From NCBI RefSeq assembly GCF_932526225.1, contig NC_064044.1:2239001-2303000 (forward strand): a stretch of 64,000 nt of DNA. The letters are read 5' to 3'. A program made the translations under genes and the position numbers. The notes under the pieces were generated by a model. The model ran no database searches. It worked only from the letters and a program-made list of their open reading frames with translations, and was not told the origin of the DNA. Numbering within the stretch: the stretch's first letter is position 1; each line of letters opens with the position of its first letter. The DNA comes from Nematostella vectensis (lineage: Eukaryota > Cnidaria > Anthozoa > Actiniaria > Edwardsiidae). Below are positions 7,401 to 22,019 of this stretch, one piece after another.

Positions 7401-10400
7401 GCTGGAGGGGGTCTCTGTTGGTTTTCTTTTAGTTTTAGTTTTCTTTTATTATTATTTTTTTCTGGGGTTGGGGGGTGGGGGAAGGAGGAATTCAGCTTAA
7501 AATTGCCCGTGGTCAATTCAACCAACTAAGCAACTAGTACAAAAGATGTTGGTTTTGCAGTCTTTTATTCAATACTTTCAAGGTTATCATGCAATTCTGT
7601 AGTTTGACTGGAAATATATACTTTTTTTCTATTCATTTACAGTTCTATATGTACAGTGTGACCATAGTCATGATTACAATTATTTATAATATTTTTTACC
7701 CACTAACAGAAACCAACTTGACTGCAAAACACTCACTGTAAAGCATAAGATATTAGGCATTTCTTTCATGTGGCTGTGAGGTTGACCTGTCAACATCTAC
7801 AGGGGCCACACTCACCTCGGAATCATAGGGGTCCATAAAAGCAAGGTGTCGCAGAACCTTTCCCTGCCCTCCTTACCCTCTTTCATCAGGAACACCTGTG
7901 CAGCCGACACCCTTAGGTGGATGGGGTGCACAGGTGCTTTGGGTGTGGCCCTGAAGATGGCACAGTGACCACAAGATGTACCAGAATGAAATTGTATATA
8001 CTGTAAAAACATGTGAGTAGAAAACAGTCAATAGCCATGGAGTTTTTAGTGTGTTGTACATGTTATACATGTTTTAGGATTTACCTAGTTACTTACAGTA
8101 TTTTTTTTAAATAGAATTTTTTACTTGTATAATATTTTATAGAAACTATGTTTATTGACAGTTTGTGGTCATTTTCTTTGAATTTAAGTCCCCCACATGT
8201 ACCAAAAGCTCATAAGTCAGTATTAGAGTTTACTAAATTTCATTGTGTCAGGTTCAGAGAGCTATTGAAAGCACTTACCATGGCACTGCCCCTTTAAATA
8301 GCTGTAAAAAAAAAGAAGAGAAAATAGCTGGAGGGGGTCTCTGTTGGTTTTCTTTTAGTTTTAGTTTTCTTTTATTATTATTTTTTTCTGGGGTTGGGGG
8401 GTGGGGGAAGGAGGAATTCAGCTTAAAATTGCCCATGGTCAATTCAACCAACTAAGCAACTAGTACAAAAGATGTTGGTTTTGCAGTCTTTTATTCAATA
8501 CTTTCAAGGTTATCATGCAATTCTGTAGTTTGACTGGAAATATATACTTTTTTTCTATTCATTTACAGTTCTATATGTACAGTGTGACCATAGTCATGAT
8601 TACAATTATTTATAATAATTTTTACCCACTAACAGAAACCAACTTGACTGCAAAACACTCACTGTAAAGCATAAGATATTAGGCATTTCTTTCATGTGGC
8701 TGTGAGGTTGACCTGTCAACATCTACAGGGGCCACACTCACCTCGGAATCATAGGGGTCCATAAAAGCAAGGTGTCGCAGAACCTTTCCCTGCCCTCCTT
8801 ACCCTCTTTGATCAGGAACACCTGTGCAGCCGACACCCTTAGGTGGATGGGGTGCACAGGTGCTTTGGGTGTGGCCCTGAAGATGGCACAGTGACCACAA
8901 GATGTACCAGAATGAAATTGTATATACTGTAAAAACATGTGAGTAGAAAACAGTCAATAGCCATGGAGTTTTTAGTGTGTTGTACATGTTATACATGTTT
9001 TAGGATTTACCTAATTACTTACAGTATTTTTTTTAAATAGAATTTTTTACTTGTATAATATTTTATAGAAACTATGTTTATTGACAGTTTGTGGTCATTT
9101 TCTTTGAATTTAAGTCCCCCACATGTACCAAAAGCTCATAAGTCAGTATTAGAGTTTACTAAATTTCATTGTGTCAGGTTCAGAGAGCTATTGAAAGCAC
9201 TTACCATGGCACTGCCCCTTTAAATAGCTGTAAAAAAAAAGAAGAGAAAATAGCTGGAGGGGGTCTCTGTTGGTTTTCTTTTAGTTTTAGTTTTCTTTTA
9301 TTATTATTTTTTTCTGGGGTTGGGGGGTGGGGGAAGGAGGAATTCAGCTTAAAATTGCCCGTGGTCAATTCAACCAACTAAGCAACTAGTACAAAAGATG
9401 TTGGTTTTGCAGTCTTTTATTCAATACTTTCAAGGTTATCATGCAATTCTGTAGTTTGACTGGAAATATATACTTTTTTTCTATTCATTTACAGTTCTAT
9501 ATGTACAGTGTGACCATAGTCATGATTACAATTATTTATAATATTTTTTACCCACTAACAGAAACCAACTTGACTGCAAAACACTCACTGTAAAGCATAA
9601 GATATTAGGCATTTCTTTCATGTGGCTGTGAGGTTGACCTGTCAACATCTACAGGGGCCACACTCACCTCGGAATCATAGGGGTCCATAAAAGCAAGGTG
9701 TCGCAGAACCTTTCCCTGCCCTCCTTACCCTCTTTCATCAGGAACACCTGTGCAGCCGACACCCTTAGGTGGATGGGGTGCACAGGTGCTTTGGGTGTGG
9801 CCCTGAAGATGGCACAGTGACCACAAGATGTACCAGAATGAAATTGTATATACTGTAAAAACATGTGAGTAGAAAACAGTCAATAGCCATGGAGTTTTTA
9901 GTGTGTTGTACATGTTATACATGTTTTAGGATTTACCTAATTACTTACAGTATTTTTTTTAAATAGAATTTTTTACTTGTATAATATTTTATAGAAACTA
10001 TGTTTATTGACAGTTTGTGGTCATTTTCTTTGAATTTAAGTCCCCCACATGTACCAAAAGCTCATAAGTCAGTATTAGAGTTTACTAAATTTCATTGTGT
10101 CAGGTTCAGAGAGCTATTGAAAGCACTTACCATGGCACTGCCCCTTTAAATAGCTGTAAAAAAAAGAAGAGAAAATAGCTGGAGGGGGTCTCTGTTGTTT
10201 TTGTTTTAGTTTTAGTTTTCTTTTATTATTATTTTTTTCTGGGGTGGGGGGGTGGGGGAAGGAGGAATTCAGCTTAAAATTGCCCGTGGTCAATTCAACC
10301 AACTAAGCAACTAGTACAAAAGATGTTGGTTTTGCAGTCTTTTATTCAATACTTTCAAGGTTATCATGCAATTCTGTAGTTTGACTGGAAATATATACTT

Positions 10401-13400
10401 TTTTTCTATTCATTTACAGTTCTATATGTACAGTGTGACCATAGTCATGATTACAATTATTTATAATAATTTTTACCCACTAACAGAAACCAACTTGACT
10501 GCAAAACACTCACTGTAAAGCATAAGATATTAGGCATTTCTTTCATGTGGCTGTGAGGTTGACCTGTCAACATCTACAGGGGCCACACTCACCTCGGAAT
10601 CATAGGGGTCCATAAAAGCAAGGTGTCGCAGAACCTTTCCCTGCCCTCCTTACCCTCTTTCATCAGGAACACCTGTGCAGCCGACACCCTTAGGTGGATG
10701 GGGTGCACAGGTGCTTTGGGTGTGGCCCTGAAGATGGCACAGTGACCACAAGATGTACCAGAATGAAATTGTATATACTGTAAAAACATGTGAGTAGAAA
10801 ACAGTCAATAGCCATGGAGTTTTTAGTGTGTTGTACATGTTATACATGTTTTAGGATTTACCTAATTACTTACAGTATTTTTTTTAAATAGAATTTTTTA
10901 CTTGTATAATATTTTATAGAAACTATGTTTATTGACAGTTTGTGGTCATTTTCTTTGAATTTAAGTCCCCCACATGTACCAAAAGCTCATAAGTCAGTAT
11001 TAGAGTTTACTAAATTTCATTGTGTCAGGTTCAGAGAGCTATTGAAAGCACTTACCATGGCACTGCCCCTTTAAATAGCTGTAAAAAAAAAGAAGAGAAA
11101 ATAGCTGGAGGGGGTCTCTGTTGGTTTTCTTTTAGTTTTAGTTTTCTTTTATTATTATTTTTTTCTGGGGTTGGGGGGTGGGGGAAGGAGGAATTCAGCT
11201 TAAAATTGCCCATGGTCAATTCAACCAACTAAGCAACTAGTACAAAAGATGTTGGTTTTGCAGTCTTTTATTCAATACTTTCAAGGTTATCATGCAATTC
11301 TGTAGTTTGACTGGAAATATATACTTTTTTTCTATTCATTTACAGTTCTATATGTACAGTGTGACCATAGTCATGATTACAATTATTTATAATAATTTTT
11401 ACCCACTAACAGAAACCAACTTGACTGCAAAACACTCACTGTAAAGCATAAGATATTAGGCATTTCTTTCATGTGGCTGTGAGGTTGACCTGTCAACATC
11501 TACAGGGGCCACACTCACCTCGGAATCATAGGGGTCCATAAAAGCAAGGTGTCGCAGAACCTTTCCCTGCCCTCCTTACCCTCTTTGATCAGGAACACCT
11601 GTGCAGCCGACACCCTTAGGTGGATGGGGTGCACAGGTGCTTTGGGTGTGGCCCTGAAGATGGCACAGTGACCACAAGATGTACCAGAATGAAATTGTAT
11701 ATACTGTAAAAACATGTGAGTAGAAAACAGTCAATAGCCATGGAGTTTTTAGTGTGTTGTACATGTTATACATGTTTTAGGATTTACCTAATTACTTACA
11801 GTATTTTTTTTAAATAGAATTTTTTACTTGTATAATATTTTATAGAAACTATGTTTATTGACAGTTTGTGGTCATTTTCTTTGAATTTAAGTCCCCCACA
11901 TGTACCAAAAGCTCATAAGTCAGTATTAGAGTTTACTAAATTTCATTGTGTCAGGTTCAGAGAGCTATTGAAAGCACTTACCATGGCACTGCCCCTTTAA
12001 ATAGCTGTAAAAAAAAAGAAGAGAAAATAGCTGGAGGGGGTCTCTGTTGGTTTTCTTTTAGTTTTAGTTTTCTTTTATTATTATTTTTTTCTGGGGTTGG
12101 GGGGTGGGGGAAGGAGGAATTCAGCTTAAAATTGCCCGTGGTCAATTCAACCAACTAAGCAACTAGTACAAAAGATGTTGGTTTTGCAGTCTTTTATTCA
12201 ATACTTTCAAGGTTATCATGCAATTCTGTAGTTTGACTGGAAATATATACTTTTTTTCTATTCATTTACAGTTCTATATGTACAGTGTGACCATAGTCAT
12301 GATTACAATTATTTATAATATTTTTTACCCACTAACAGAAACCAACTTGACTGCAAAACACTCACTGTAAAGCATAAGATATTAGGCATTTCTTTCATGT
12401 GGCTGTGAGGTTGACCTGTCAACATCTACAGGGGCCACACTCACCTCGGAATCATAGGGGTCCATAAAAGCAAGGTGTCGCAGAACCTTTCCCTGCCCTC
12501 CTTACCCTCTTTCATCAGGAACACCTGTGCAGCCGACACCCTTAGGTGGATGGGGTGCACAGGTGCTTTGGGTGTGGCCCTGAAGATGGCACAGTGACCA
12601 CAAGATGTACCAGAATGAAATTGTATATACTGTAAAAACATGTGAGTAGAAAACAGTCAATAGCCATGGAGTTTTTAGTGTGTTGTACATGTTATACATG
12701 TTTTAGGATTTACCTAATTACTTACAGTATTTTTTTTAAATAGAATTTTTTACTTGTATAATATTTTATAGAAACTATGTTTATTGACAGTTTGTGGTCA
12801 TTTTCTTTGAATTTAAGTCCCCCACATGTACCAAAAGCTCATAAGTCAGTATTAGAGTTTACTAAATTTCATTGTGTCAGGTTCAGAGAGCTATTGAAAG
12901 CACTTACCATGGCACTGCCCCTTTAAATAGCTGTAAAAAAAAGAAGAGAAAATAGCTGGAGGGGGTCTCTGTTGTTTTTGTTTTAGTTTTAGTTTTCTTT
13001 TATTATTATTTTTTTCTGGGGTGGGGGGGTGGGGGAAGGAGGAATTCAGCTTAAAATTGCCCGTGGTCAATTCAACCAACTAAGCAACTAGTACAAAAGA
13101 TGTTGGTTTTGCAGTCTTTTATTCAATACTTTCAAGGTTATCATGCAATTCTGTAGTTTGACTGGAAATATATACTTTTTTTCTATTCATTTACAGTTCT
13201 ATATGTACAGTGTGACCATAGTCATGATTACAATTATTTATAATAATTTTTACCCACTAACAGAAACCAACTTGACTGCAAAACACTCACTGTAAAGCAT
13301 AAGATATTAGGCATTTCTTTCATGTGGCTGTGAGGTTGACCTGTCAACATCTACAGGGGCCACACTCACCTCGGAATCATAGGGGTCCATAAAAGCAAGG

Positions 13401-16400
13401 TGTCGCAGAACCTTTCCCTGCCCTCCTTACCCTCTTTCATCAGGAACACCTGTGCAGCCGACACCCTTAGGTGGATGGGGTGCACAGGTGCTTTGGGTGT
13501 GGCCCTGAAGATGGCACAGTGACCACAAGATGTACCAGAATGAAATTGTATATACTGTAAAAACATGTGAGTAGAAAACAGTCAATAGCCATGGAGTTTT
13601 TAGTGTGTTGTACATGTTATACATGTTTTAGGATTTACCTAATTACTTACAGTATTTTTTTTAAATAGAATTTTTTACTTGTATAATATTTTATAGAAAC
13701 TATGTTTATTGACAGTTTGTGGTCATTTTCTTTGAATTTAAGTCCCCCACATGTACCAAAAGCTCATAAGTCAGTATTAGAGTTTACTAAATTTCATTGT
13801 GTCAGGTTCAGAGAGCTATTGAAAGCACTTACCATGGCACTGCCCCTTTAAATAGCTGTAAAAAAAAGAAGAGAAAATAGCTGGAGGGGGTCTCTGTTGT
13901 TTTTGTTTTAGTTTTAGTTTTCTTTTATTATTATTTTTTTCTGGGGTGGGGGGGTGGGGGAAGGAGGAATTCAGCTTAAAATTGCCCGTGGTCAATTCAA
14001 CCAACTAAGCAACTAGTACAAAAGATGTTGGTTTTGCAGTCTTTTATTCAATACTTTCAAGGTTATCATGCAATTCTGTAGTTTGACTGGAAATATATAC
14101 TTTTTTTCTATTCATTTACAGTTCTATATGTACAGTGTGACCATAGTCATGACTACAATTATTTATAATAATTTTTACCCACTAACAGAAACCAACTTGA
14201 CTGCAAAACACTCACTGTAAAGCATAAGATATTAGGCATTTCTTTCATGTGGCTGTGAGGTTGACCTGTCAACATCTACAGGGGCCACACTCACCTCGGA
14301 ATCATAGGGGTCCATAAAAGCAAGGTGTCGCAGAACCTTTCCCTGCCCTCCTTACCCTCTTTCATCAGGAACAACTGTGCAGCCGACACCCTTAGGTGGA
14401 TGGGGTGCACAGGTGCTTTGGGTGTGGCCCTGAAGATGGCACAGTGACCACAAGATGTACCAGAATGAAATTGTTAATACTGTAAAAACATGTGAGTAGA
14501 AAACAGTCAATAGCCATGGAGTTTTTAGTGTGTTGTACATGTTATACATGTTTTAGGATTTACCTAATTACTTACAGTATTTTTTTTAAATAGAATTTTT
14601 TACTTGTATAATATTTTATAGAAACTATGTTTATTGACAGTTTGTGGTCATTTTCTTTGAATTTAAGTCCCCCACATGTACCAAAAGCTCATAAGTCAGT
14701 ATTAGAGTTTACTAAATTTCATTGTGTCAGGTTCAGAGAGCTATTGAAAGCACTTACCATGGCACTGCCCCTTTAAATAGCTGTAAAAAAAAGAAGAGAA
14801 AATAGCTGGAGGGGGTCTCTGTTGTTTTTGTTTTAGTTTTAGTTTTCTTTTATTATTATTTTTTTCTGGGGTGGGGGGGTGGGGGAAGGAGGAATTCAGC
14901 TTAAAATTGCCCGTGGTCAATTCAACCAACTAAGCAACTAGTACAAAAGATGTTGGTTTTGCAGTCTTTTATTCAATACTTTCAAGGTTATCATGCAATT
15001 CTGTAGTTTGACTGGAAATATATACTTTTTTTCTATTCATTTACAGTTCTATATGTACAGTGTGACCATAGTCATGATTACAATTATTTATAATAATTTT
15101 TACCCACTAACAGAAACCAACTTGACTGCAAAACACTCACTGTAAAGCATAAGATATTAGGCATTTCTTTCATGTGGCTGTGAGGTTGACCTGTCAACAT
15201 CTACAGGGGCCACACTCACCTCGGAATCATAGGGGTCCATAAAAGCAAGGTGTCGCAGAACCTTTCCCTGCCCTCCTTACCCTCTTTCATCAGGAACACC
15301 TGTGCAGCCGACACCCTTAGGTGGATGGGGTGCACAGGTGCTTTGGGTGTGGCCCTGAAGATGGCACAGTGACCACAAGATGTACCAGAATGAAATTGTA
15401 TATACTGTAAAAACATGTGAGTAGAAAACAGTCAATAGCCATGGAGTTTTTAGTGTGTTGTACATGTTATACATGTTTTAGGATTTACCTAATTACTTAC
15501 AGTATTTTTTTTAAATAGAATTTTTTACTTGTATAATATTTTATAGAAACTATGTTTATTGACAGTTTGTGGTCATTTTCTTTGAATTTAAGTCCCCCAC
15601 ATGTACCAAAAGCTCATAAGTCAGTATTAGAGTTTACTAAATTTCATTGTGTCAGGTTCAGAGAGCTATTGAAAGCACTTACCATGGCACTGCCCCTTTA
15701 AATAGCTGTAAAAAAAAAGAAGAGAAAATAGCTGGAGGGGGTCTCTGTTGGTTTTCTTTTAGTTTTAGTTTTCTTTTATTATTATTTTTTTTCTGGGGTT
15801 GGGGGGTGGGGGAAGGAGGAATTCAGCTTAAAATTGCCCATGGTCAATTCAACCAACTAAGCAACTAGTACAAAAGATGTTGGTTTTGCAGTCTTTTATT
15901 CAATACTTTCAAGGTTATCATGCAATTCTGTAGTTTGACTGGAAATATATACTTTTTTTCTATTCATTTACAGTTCTATATGTACAGTGTGACCATAGTC
16001 ATGATTACAATTATTTATAATAATTTTTACCCACTAACAGAAACCAACTTGACTGCAAAACACTCACTGTAAAGCATAAGATATTAGGCATTTCTTTCAT
16101 GTGGCTGTGAGGTTGACCTGTCAACATCTACAGGGGCCACACTCACCTCGGAATCATAGGGGTCCATAAAAGCAAGGTGTCGCAGAACCTTTCCCTGCCC
16201 TCCTTACCCTCTTTCATCAGGAACACCTGTGCAGCCGACACCCTTAGGTGGATGGGGTGCACAGGTGCTTTGGGTGTGGCCCTGAAGATGGCACAGTGAC
16301 CACAAGATGTACCAGAATGAAATTGTATATACTGTAAAAACATGTGAGTAGAAAACAGTCAATAGCCATGGAGTTTTTAGTGTGTTGTACATGTTATACA

Positions 16401-19400
16401 TGTTTTAGGATTTACCTAATTACTTACAGTATTTTTTTTAAATAGAATTTTTTACTTGTATAATATTTTATAGAAACTATGTTTATTGACAGTTTGTGGT
16501 CATTTTCTTTGAATTTAAGTCCCCCACATGTACCAAAAGCTCATAAGTCAGTATTAGAGTTTACTAAATTTCATTGTGTCAGGTTCAGAGAGCTATTGAA
16601 AGCACTTACCATGGCACTGCCCCTTTAAATAGCTGTAAAAAAAAAGAAGAGAAAATAGCTGGAGGGGGTCTCTGTTGGTTTTCTTTTAGTTTTAGTTTTC
16701 TTTTATTATTATTTTTTTCTGGGGTTGGGGGGTGGGGGAAGGAGGAATTCAGCTTAAAATTGCCCGTGGTCAATTCAACCAACTAAGCAACTAGTACAAA
16801 AGATGTTGGTTTTGCAGTCTTTTATTCAATACTTTCAAGGTTATCATGCAATTCTGTAGTTTGACTGGAAATATATACTTTTTTTCTATTCATTTACAGT
16901 TCTATATGTACAGTGTGACCATAGTCATGATTACAATTATTTATAATATTTTTTACCCACTAACAGAAACCAACTTGACTGCAAAACACTCACTGTAAAG
17001 CATAAGATATTAGGCATTTCTTTCATGTGGCTGTGAGGTTGACCTGTCAACATCTACAGGGGCCACACTCACCTCGGAATCATAGGGGTCCATAAAAGCA
17101 AGGTGTCGCAGAACCTTTCCCTGCCCTCCTTACCCTCTTTCATCAGGAACACCTGTGCAGCCGACACCCTTAGGTGGATGGGGTGCACAGGTGCTTTGGG
17201 TGTGGCCCTGAAGATGGCACAGTGACCACAAGATGTACCAGAATGAAATTGTATATACTGTAAAAACATGTGAGTAGAAAACAGTCAATAGCCATGGAGT
17301 TTTTAGTGTGTTGTACATGTTATACATGTTTTAGGATTTACCTAATTACTTACAGTATTTTTTTTAAATAGAATTTTTTACTTGTATAATATTTTATAGA
17401 AACTATGTTTATTGACAGTTTGTGGTCATTTTCTTTGAATTTAAGTCCCCCACATGTACCAAAAGCTCATAAGTCAGTATTAGAGTTTACTAAATTTCAT
17501 TGTGTCAGGTTCAGAGAGCTATTGAAAGCACTTACCATGGCACTGCCCCTTTAAATAGCTGTAAAAAAAAAGAAGAGAAAATAGCTGGAGGGGGTCTCTG
17601 TTGGTTTTCTTTTAGTTTTAGTTTTCTTTTATTATTATTTTTTTTCTGGGGTTGGGGGGTGGGGGAAGGAGGAATTCAGCTTAAAATTGCCCATGGTCAA
17701 TTCAACCAACTAAGCAACTAGTACAAAAGATGTTGGTTTTGCAGTCTTTTATTCAATACTTTCAAGGTTATCATGCAATTCTGTAGTTTGACTGGAAATA
17801 TATACTTTTTTTCTATTCATTTACAGTTCTATATGTACAGTGTGACCATAGTCATGATTACAATTATTTATAATAATTTTTACCCACTAACAGAAACCAA
17901 CTTGACTGCAAAACACTCACTGTAAAGCATAAGATATTAGGCATTTCTTTCATGTGGCTGTGAGGTTGACCTGTCAACATCTACAGGGGCCACACTCACC
18001 TCGGAATCATAGGGGTCCATAAAAGCAAGGTGTCGCAGAACCTTTCCCTGCCCTCCTTACCCTCTTTGATCAGGAACACCTGTGCAGCCGACACCCTTAG
18101 GTGGATGGGGTGCACAGGTGCTTTGGGTGTGGCCCTGAAGATGGCACAGTGACCACAAGATGTACCAGAATGAAATTGTATATACTGTAAAAACATGTGA
18201 GTAGAAAACAGTCAATAGCCATGGAGTTTTTAGTGTGTTGTACATGTTATACATGTTTTAGGATTTACCTAATTACTTACAGTATTTTTTTTAAATAGAA
18301 TTTTTTACTTGTATAATATTTTATAGAAACTATGTTTATTGACAGTTTGTGGTCATTTTCTTTGAATTTAAGTCCCCCACATGTACCAAAAGCTCATAAG
18401 TCAGTATTAGAGTTTACTAAATTTCATTGTGTCAGGTTCAGAGAGCTATTGAAAGCACTTACCATGGCACTGCCCCTTTAAATAGCTGTAAAAAAAAAGA
18501 AGAGAAAATAGCTGGAGGGGGTCTCTGTTGGTTTTCTTTTAGTTTTAGTTTTCTTTTATTATTATTTTTTTCTGGGGTTGGGGGGTGGGGGAAGGAGGAA
18601 TTCAGCTTAAAATTGCCCGTGGTCAATTCAACCAACTAAGCAACTAGTACAAAAGATGTTGGTTTTGCAGTCTTTTATTCAATACTTTCAAGGTTATCAT
18701 GCAATTCTGTAGTTTGACTGGAAATATATACTTTTTTTCTATTCATTTACAGTTCTATATGTACAGTGTGACCATAGTCATGATTACAATTATTTATAAT
18801 ATTTTTTACCCACTAACAGAAACCAACTTGACTGCAAAACACTCACTGTAAAGCATAAGATATTAGGCATTTCTTTCATGTGGCTGTGAGGTTGACCTGT
18901 CAACATCTACAGGGGCCACACTCACCTCGGAATCATAGGGGTCCATAAAAGCAAGGTGTCGCAGAACCTTTCCCTGCCCTCCTTACCCTCTTTCATCAGG
19001 AACACCTGTGCAGCCGACACCCTTAGGTGGATGGGGTGCACAGGTGCTTTGGGTGTGGCCCTGAAGATGGCACAGTGACCACAAGATGTACCAGAATGAA
19101 ATTGTATATACTGTAAAAACATGTGAGTAGAAAACAGTCAATAGCCATGGAGTTTTTAGTGTGTTGTACATGTTATACATGTTTTAGGATTTACCTAATT
19201 ACTTACAGTATTTTTTTTAAATAGAATTTTTTACTTGTATAATATTTTATAGAAACTATGTTTATTGACAGTTTGTGGTCATTTTCTTTGAATTTAAGTC
19301 CCCCACATGTACCAAAAGCTCATAAGTCAGTATTAGAGTTTACTAAATTTCATTGTGTCAGGTTCAGAAAGCTATTGAAAGCACTTACCATGGCACTGCC

Positions 19401-22016
19401 CCTTTAAATAGCTGTAAAAAAAAGAAGAGAAAATAGCTGGAGGGGGTCTCTGTTGTTTTTGTTTTAGTTTTAGTTTTCTTTTATTATTATTTTTTTCTGG
19501 GGTGGGGGGGTGGGGGAAGGAGGAATTCAGCTTAAAATTGCCCGTGGTCAATTCAACCAACTAAGCAACTAGTACAAAAGATGTTGGTTTTGCAGTCTTT
19601 TATTCAATACTTTCAAGGTTATCATGCAATTCTGTAGTTTGACTGGAAATATATACTTTTTTTCTATTCATTTACAGTTCTATATGTACAGTGTGACCAT
19701 AGTCATGATTACAATTATTTATAATAATTTTTACCCACTAACAGAAACCAACTTGACTGCAAAACACTCACTGTAAAGCATAAGATATTAGGCATTTCTT
19801 TCATGTGGCTGTGAGGTTGACCTGTCAACATCTACAGGGGCCACACTCACCTCGGAATCATAGGGGTCCATAAAAGCAAGGTGTCGCAGAACCTTTCCCT
19901 GCCCTCCTTACCCTCTTTCATCAGGAACACCTGTGCAGCCGACACCCTTAGGTGGATGGGGTGCACAGGTGCTTTGGGTGTGGCCCTGAAGATGGCACAG
20001 TGACCACAAGATGTACCAGAATGAAATTGTATATACTGTAAAAACATGTGAGTAGAAAACAGTCAATAGCCATGGAGTTTTTAGTGTGTTGTACATGTTA
20101 TACATGTTTTAGGATTTACCTAATTACTTACAGTATTTTTTTTAAATAGAATTTTTTACTTGTATAATATTTTATAGAAACTATGTTTATTGACAGTTTG
20201 TGGTCATTTTCTTTGAATTTAAGTCCCCCACATGTACCAAAAGCTCATAAGTCAGTATTAGAGTTTACTAAATTTCATTGTGTCAGGTTCAGAGAGCTAT
20301 TGAAAGCACTTACCATGGCACTGCCCCTTTAAATAGCTGTAAAAAAAAGAAGAGAAAATAGCTGGAGGGGGTCTCTGTTGTTTTTGTTTTAGTTTTAGTT
20401 TTCTTTTATTATTATTTTTTTCTGGGGTGGGGGGGTGGGGGAAGGAGGAATTCAGCTTAAAATTGCCCGTGGTCAATTCAACCAACTAAGCAACTAGTAC
20501 AAAAGATGTTGGTTTTGCAGTCTTTTATTCAATACTTTCAAGGTTATCATGCAATTCTGTAGTTTGACTGGAAATATATACTTTTTTTCTATTCATTTAC
20601 AGTTCTATATGTACAGTGTGACCATAGTCATGACTACAATTATTTATAATAATTTTTACCCACTAACAGATACCAACTTGACTGCAAAACACTCACTGTA
20701 AAGCATAAGATATTAGGCATTTCTTTCATGTGGCTGTGAAGTTGACCTGTCAACATCTACAGGGGCCACACTCACCTCGGAATCATAGGGGTCCATAAAA
20801 GCAAGGTGTCGCAGAACCTTTCCCTGCCCTCCTTACCCTCTTTCATCAGGAACACCTGTGCAGCCGACACCCTTAGGTGGATGGGGTGCACAGGTGCTTT
20901 GGGTGTGGCCCTGAAGATGGCACAGTGACCACAAGATGTACCAGAATGAAATTGTATATACTGTAAAAACATGTGAGTAGAAAACAGTCAATAGCCATGG
21001 AGTTTTTAGTGTGTTGTACATGTTATACATGTTTTAGGATTTACCTAATTACTTACAGTATTTTTTTTAAATAGAATTTTTTACTTGTATAATATTTTAT
21101 AGAAACTATGTTTATTGACAGTTTGTGGTCATTTTCTTTGAATTTAAGTCCCCCACATGTACCAAAAGCTCATAAGTCAGTATTAGAGTTTACTAAATTT
21201 CATTGTGTCAGGTTCAGAGAGCTATTGAAAGCACTTACCATGGCACTGCCCCTTTAAAGTGCTGTAAAAAAAAAGAAGAGAAAATAGCTGGAGGGGGTCT
21301 CTGTTGGTTTTCTTTTAGTTTTAGTTTTCTTTTATTATTATTTTTTTTCTGTGGTGGGGGGGTGGGGGAAGGAGGAATTCAGCTTAAAATTGCCCGTGGT
21401 CAATTCAACCAACTAAGCAACTAGTACAAAAGATGTTGGTTTTGCAGTCTTTGATTCAATACTTTCAAGGTTATCATGCAATTCTGTAGTTTGACTGGAA
21501 ATATATACTTTTTTTCTATTCATTTACAGTTCTATATGTACAGTGTGACCATAGTCATGATTACAATTATTTATAATAATTTTTACCCACTAACAGAAAC
21601 CAACTTGACTGCAAAACACTCACTGTAAAGCATAAGATATTAGGCATTTCTTTCATGTGGCTGTGAGGTTGACCTGTCAACATCTACAGGGGCCACACTC
21701 ACCTCGGAATCATATGGGTCCATAAAAGCAAGGTGTCGCAGAACCTTTCCCTGCCCTCCTTACCCTCTTTCATCAGGAACACCTGTGCAGCCGACACCCT
21801 TAGGTGGATGGGGTGCACAGGTGCTTTGGGTGTGGCCCTGAAGATGGCACAGTGACCACAAGATGTACCAGAATGAAATTGTATATACTGTAAAAACATG
21901 TGAGTAGAAAACAGTCAATAGCCATGGAGTTTTTAGTGTGTTGTACATGTCATACATGTTTTAGGATTTACCTAATTACTTACAGTATTTTTTTAAATAG
22001 AATTTTTTACTTGTAT
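4426..22016. repeat. Tandem array block 2: 19 monomers, most heterogeneous block
   Basis: Monomers start at 4426, 5352, 6278, 7204, 8131, 9057, 9983, 10908, 11834, 12760, 13685, 14610, 15535, 16462, 17388, 18315, 19241, 20166 and 21091. Sizes are 925-927 bp, differing mainly in A- and T-run lengths. A-type monomers are 9983, 12760, 13685, 14610, 19241 and 20166; the rest are B-type. A B, B, A trimer with matching private variants recurs at 8131-10907, 10908-13684 and 17388-20165. The unit at 13685 carries several private changes (GACTACAATT near 14151, C-to-A at 14374, TTGTTAATAC near 14471). The last unit carries TTTAAAGTGCTG and GTGGTGGGGGGG, and is the lineage that flanks long segments 2 and 3. 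Confidence 0.97.
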
Positions 22017-22019
22017 AAT

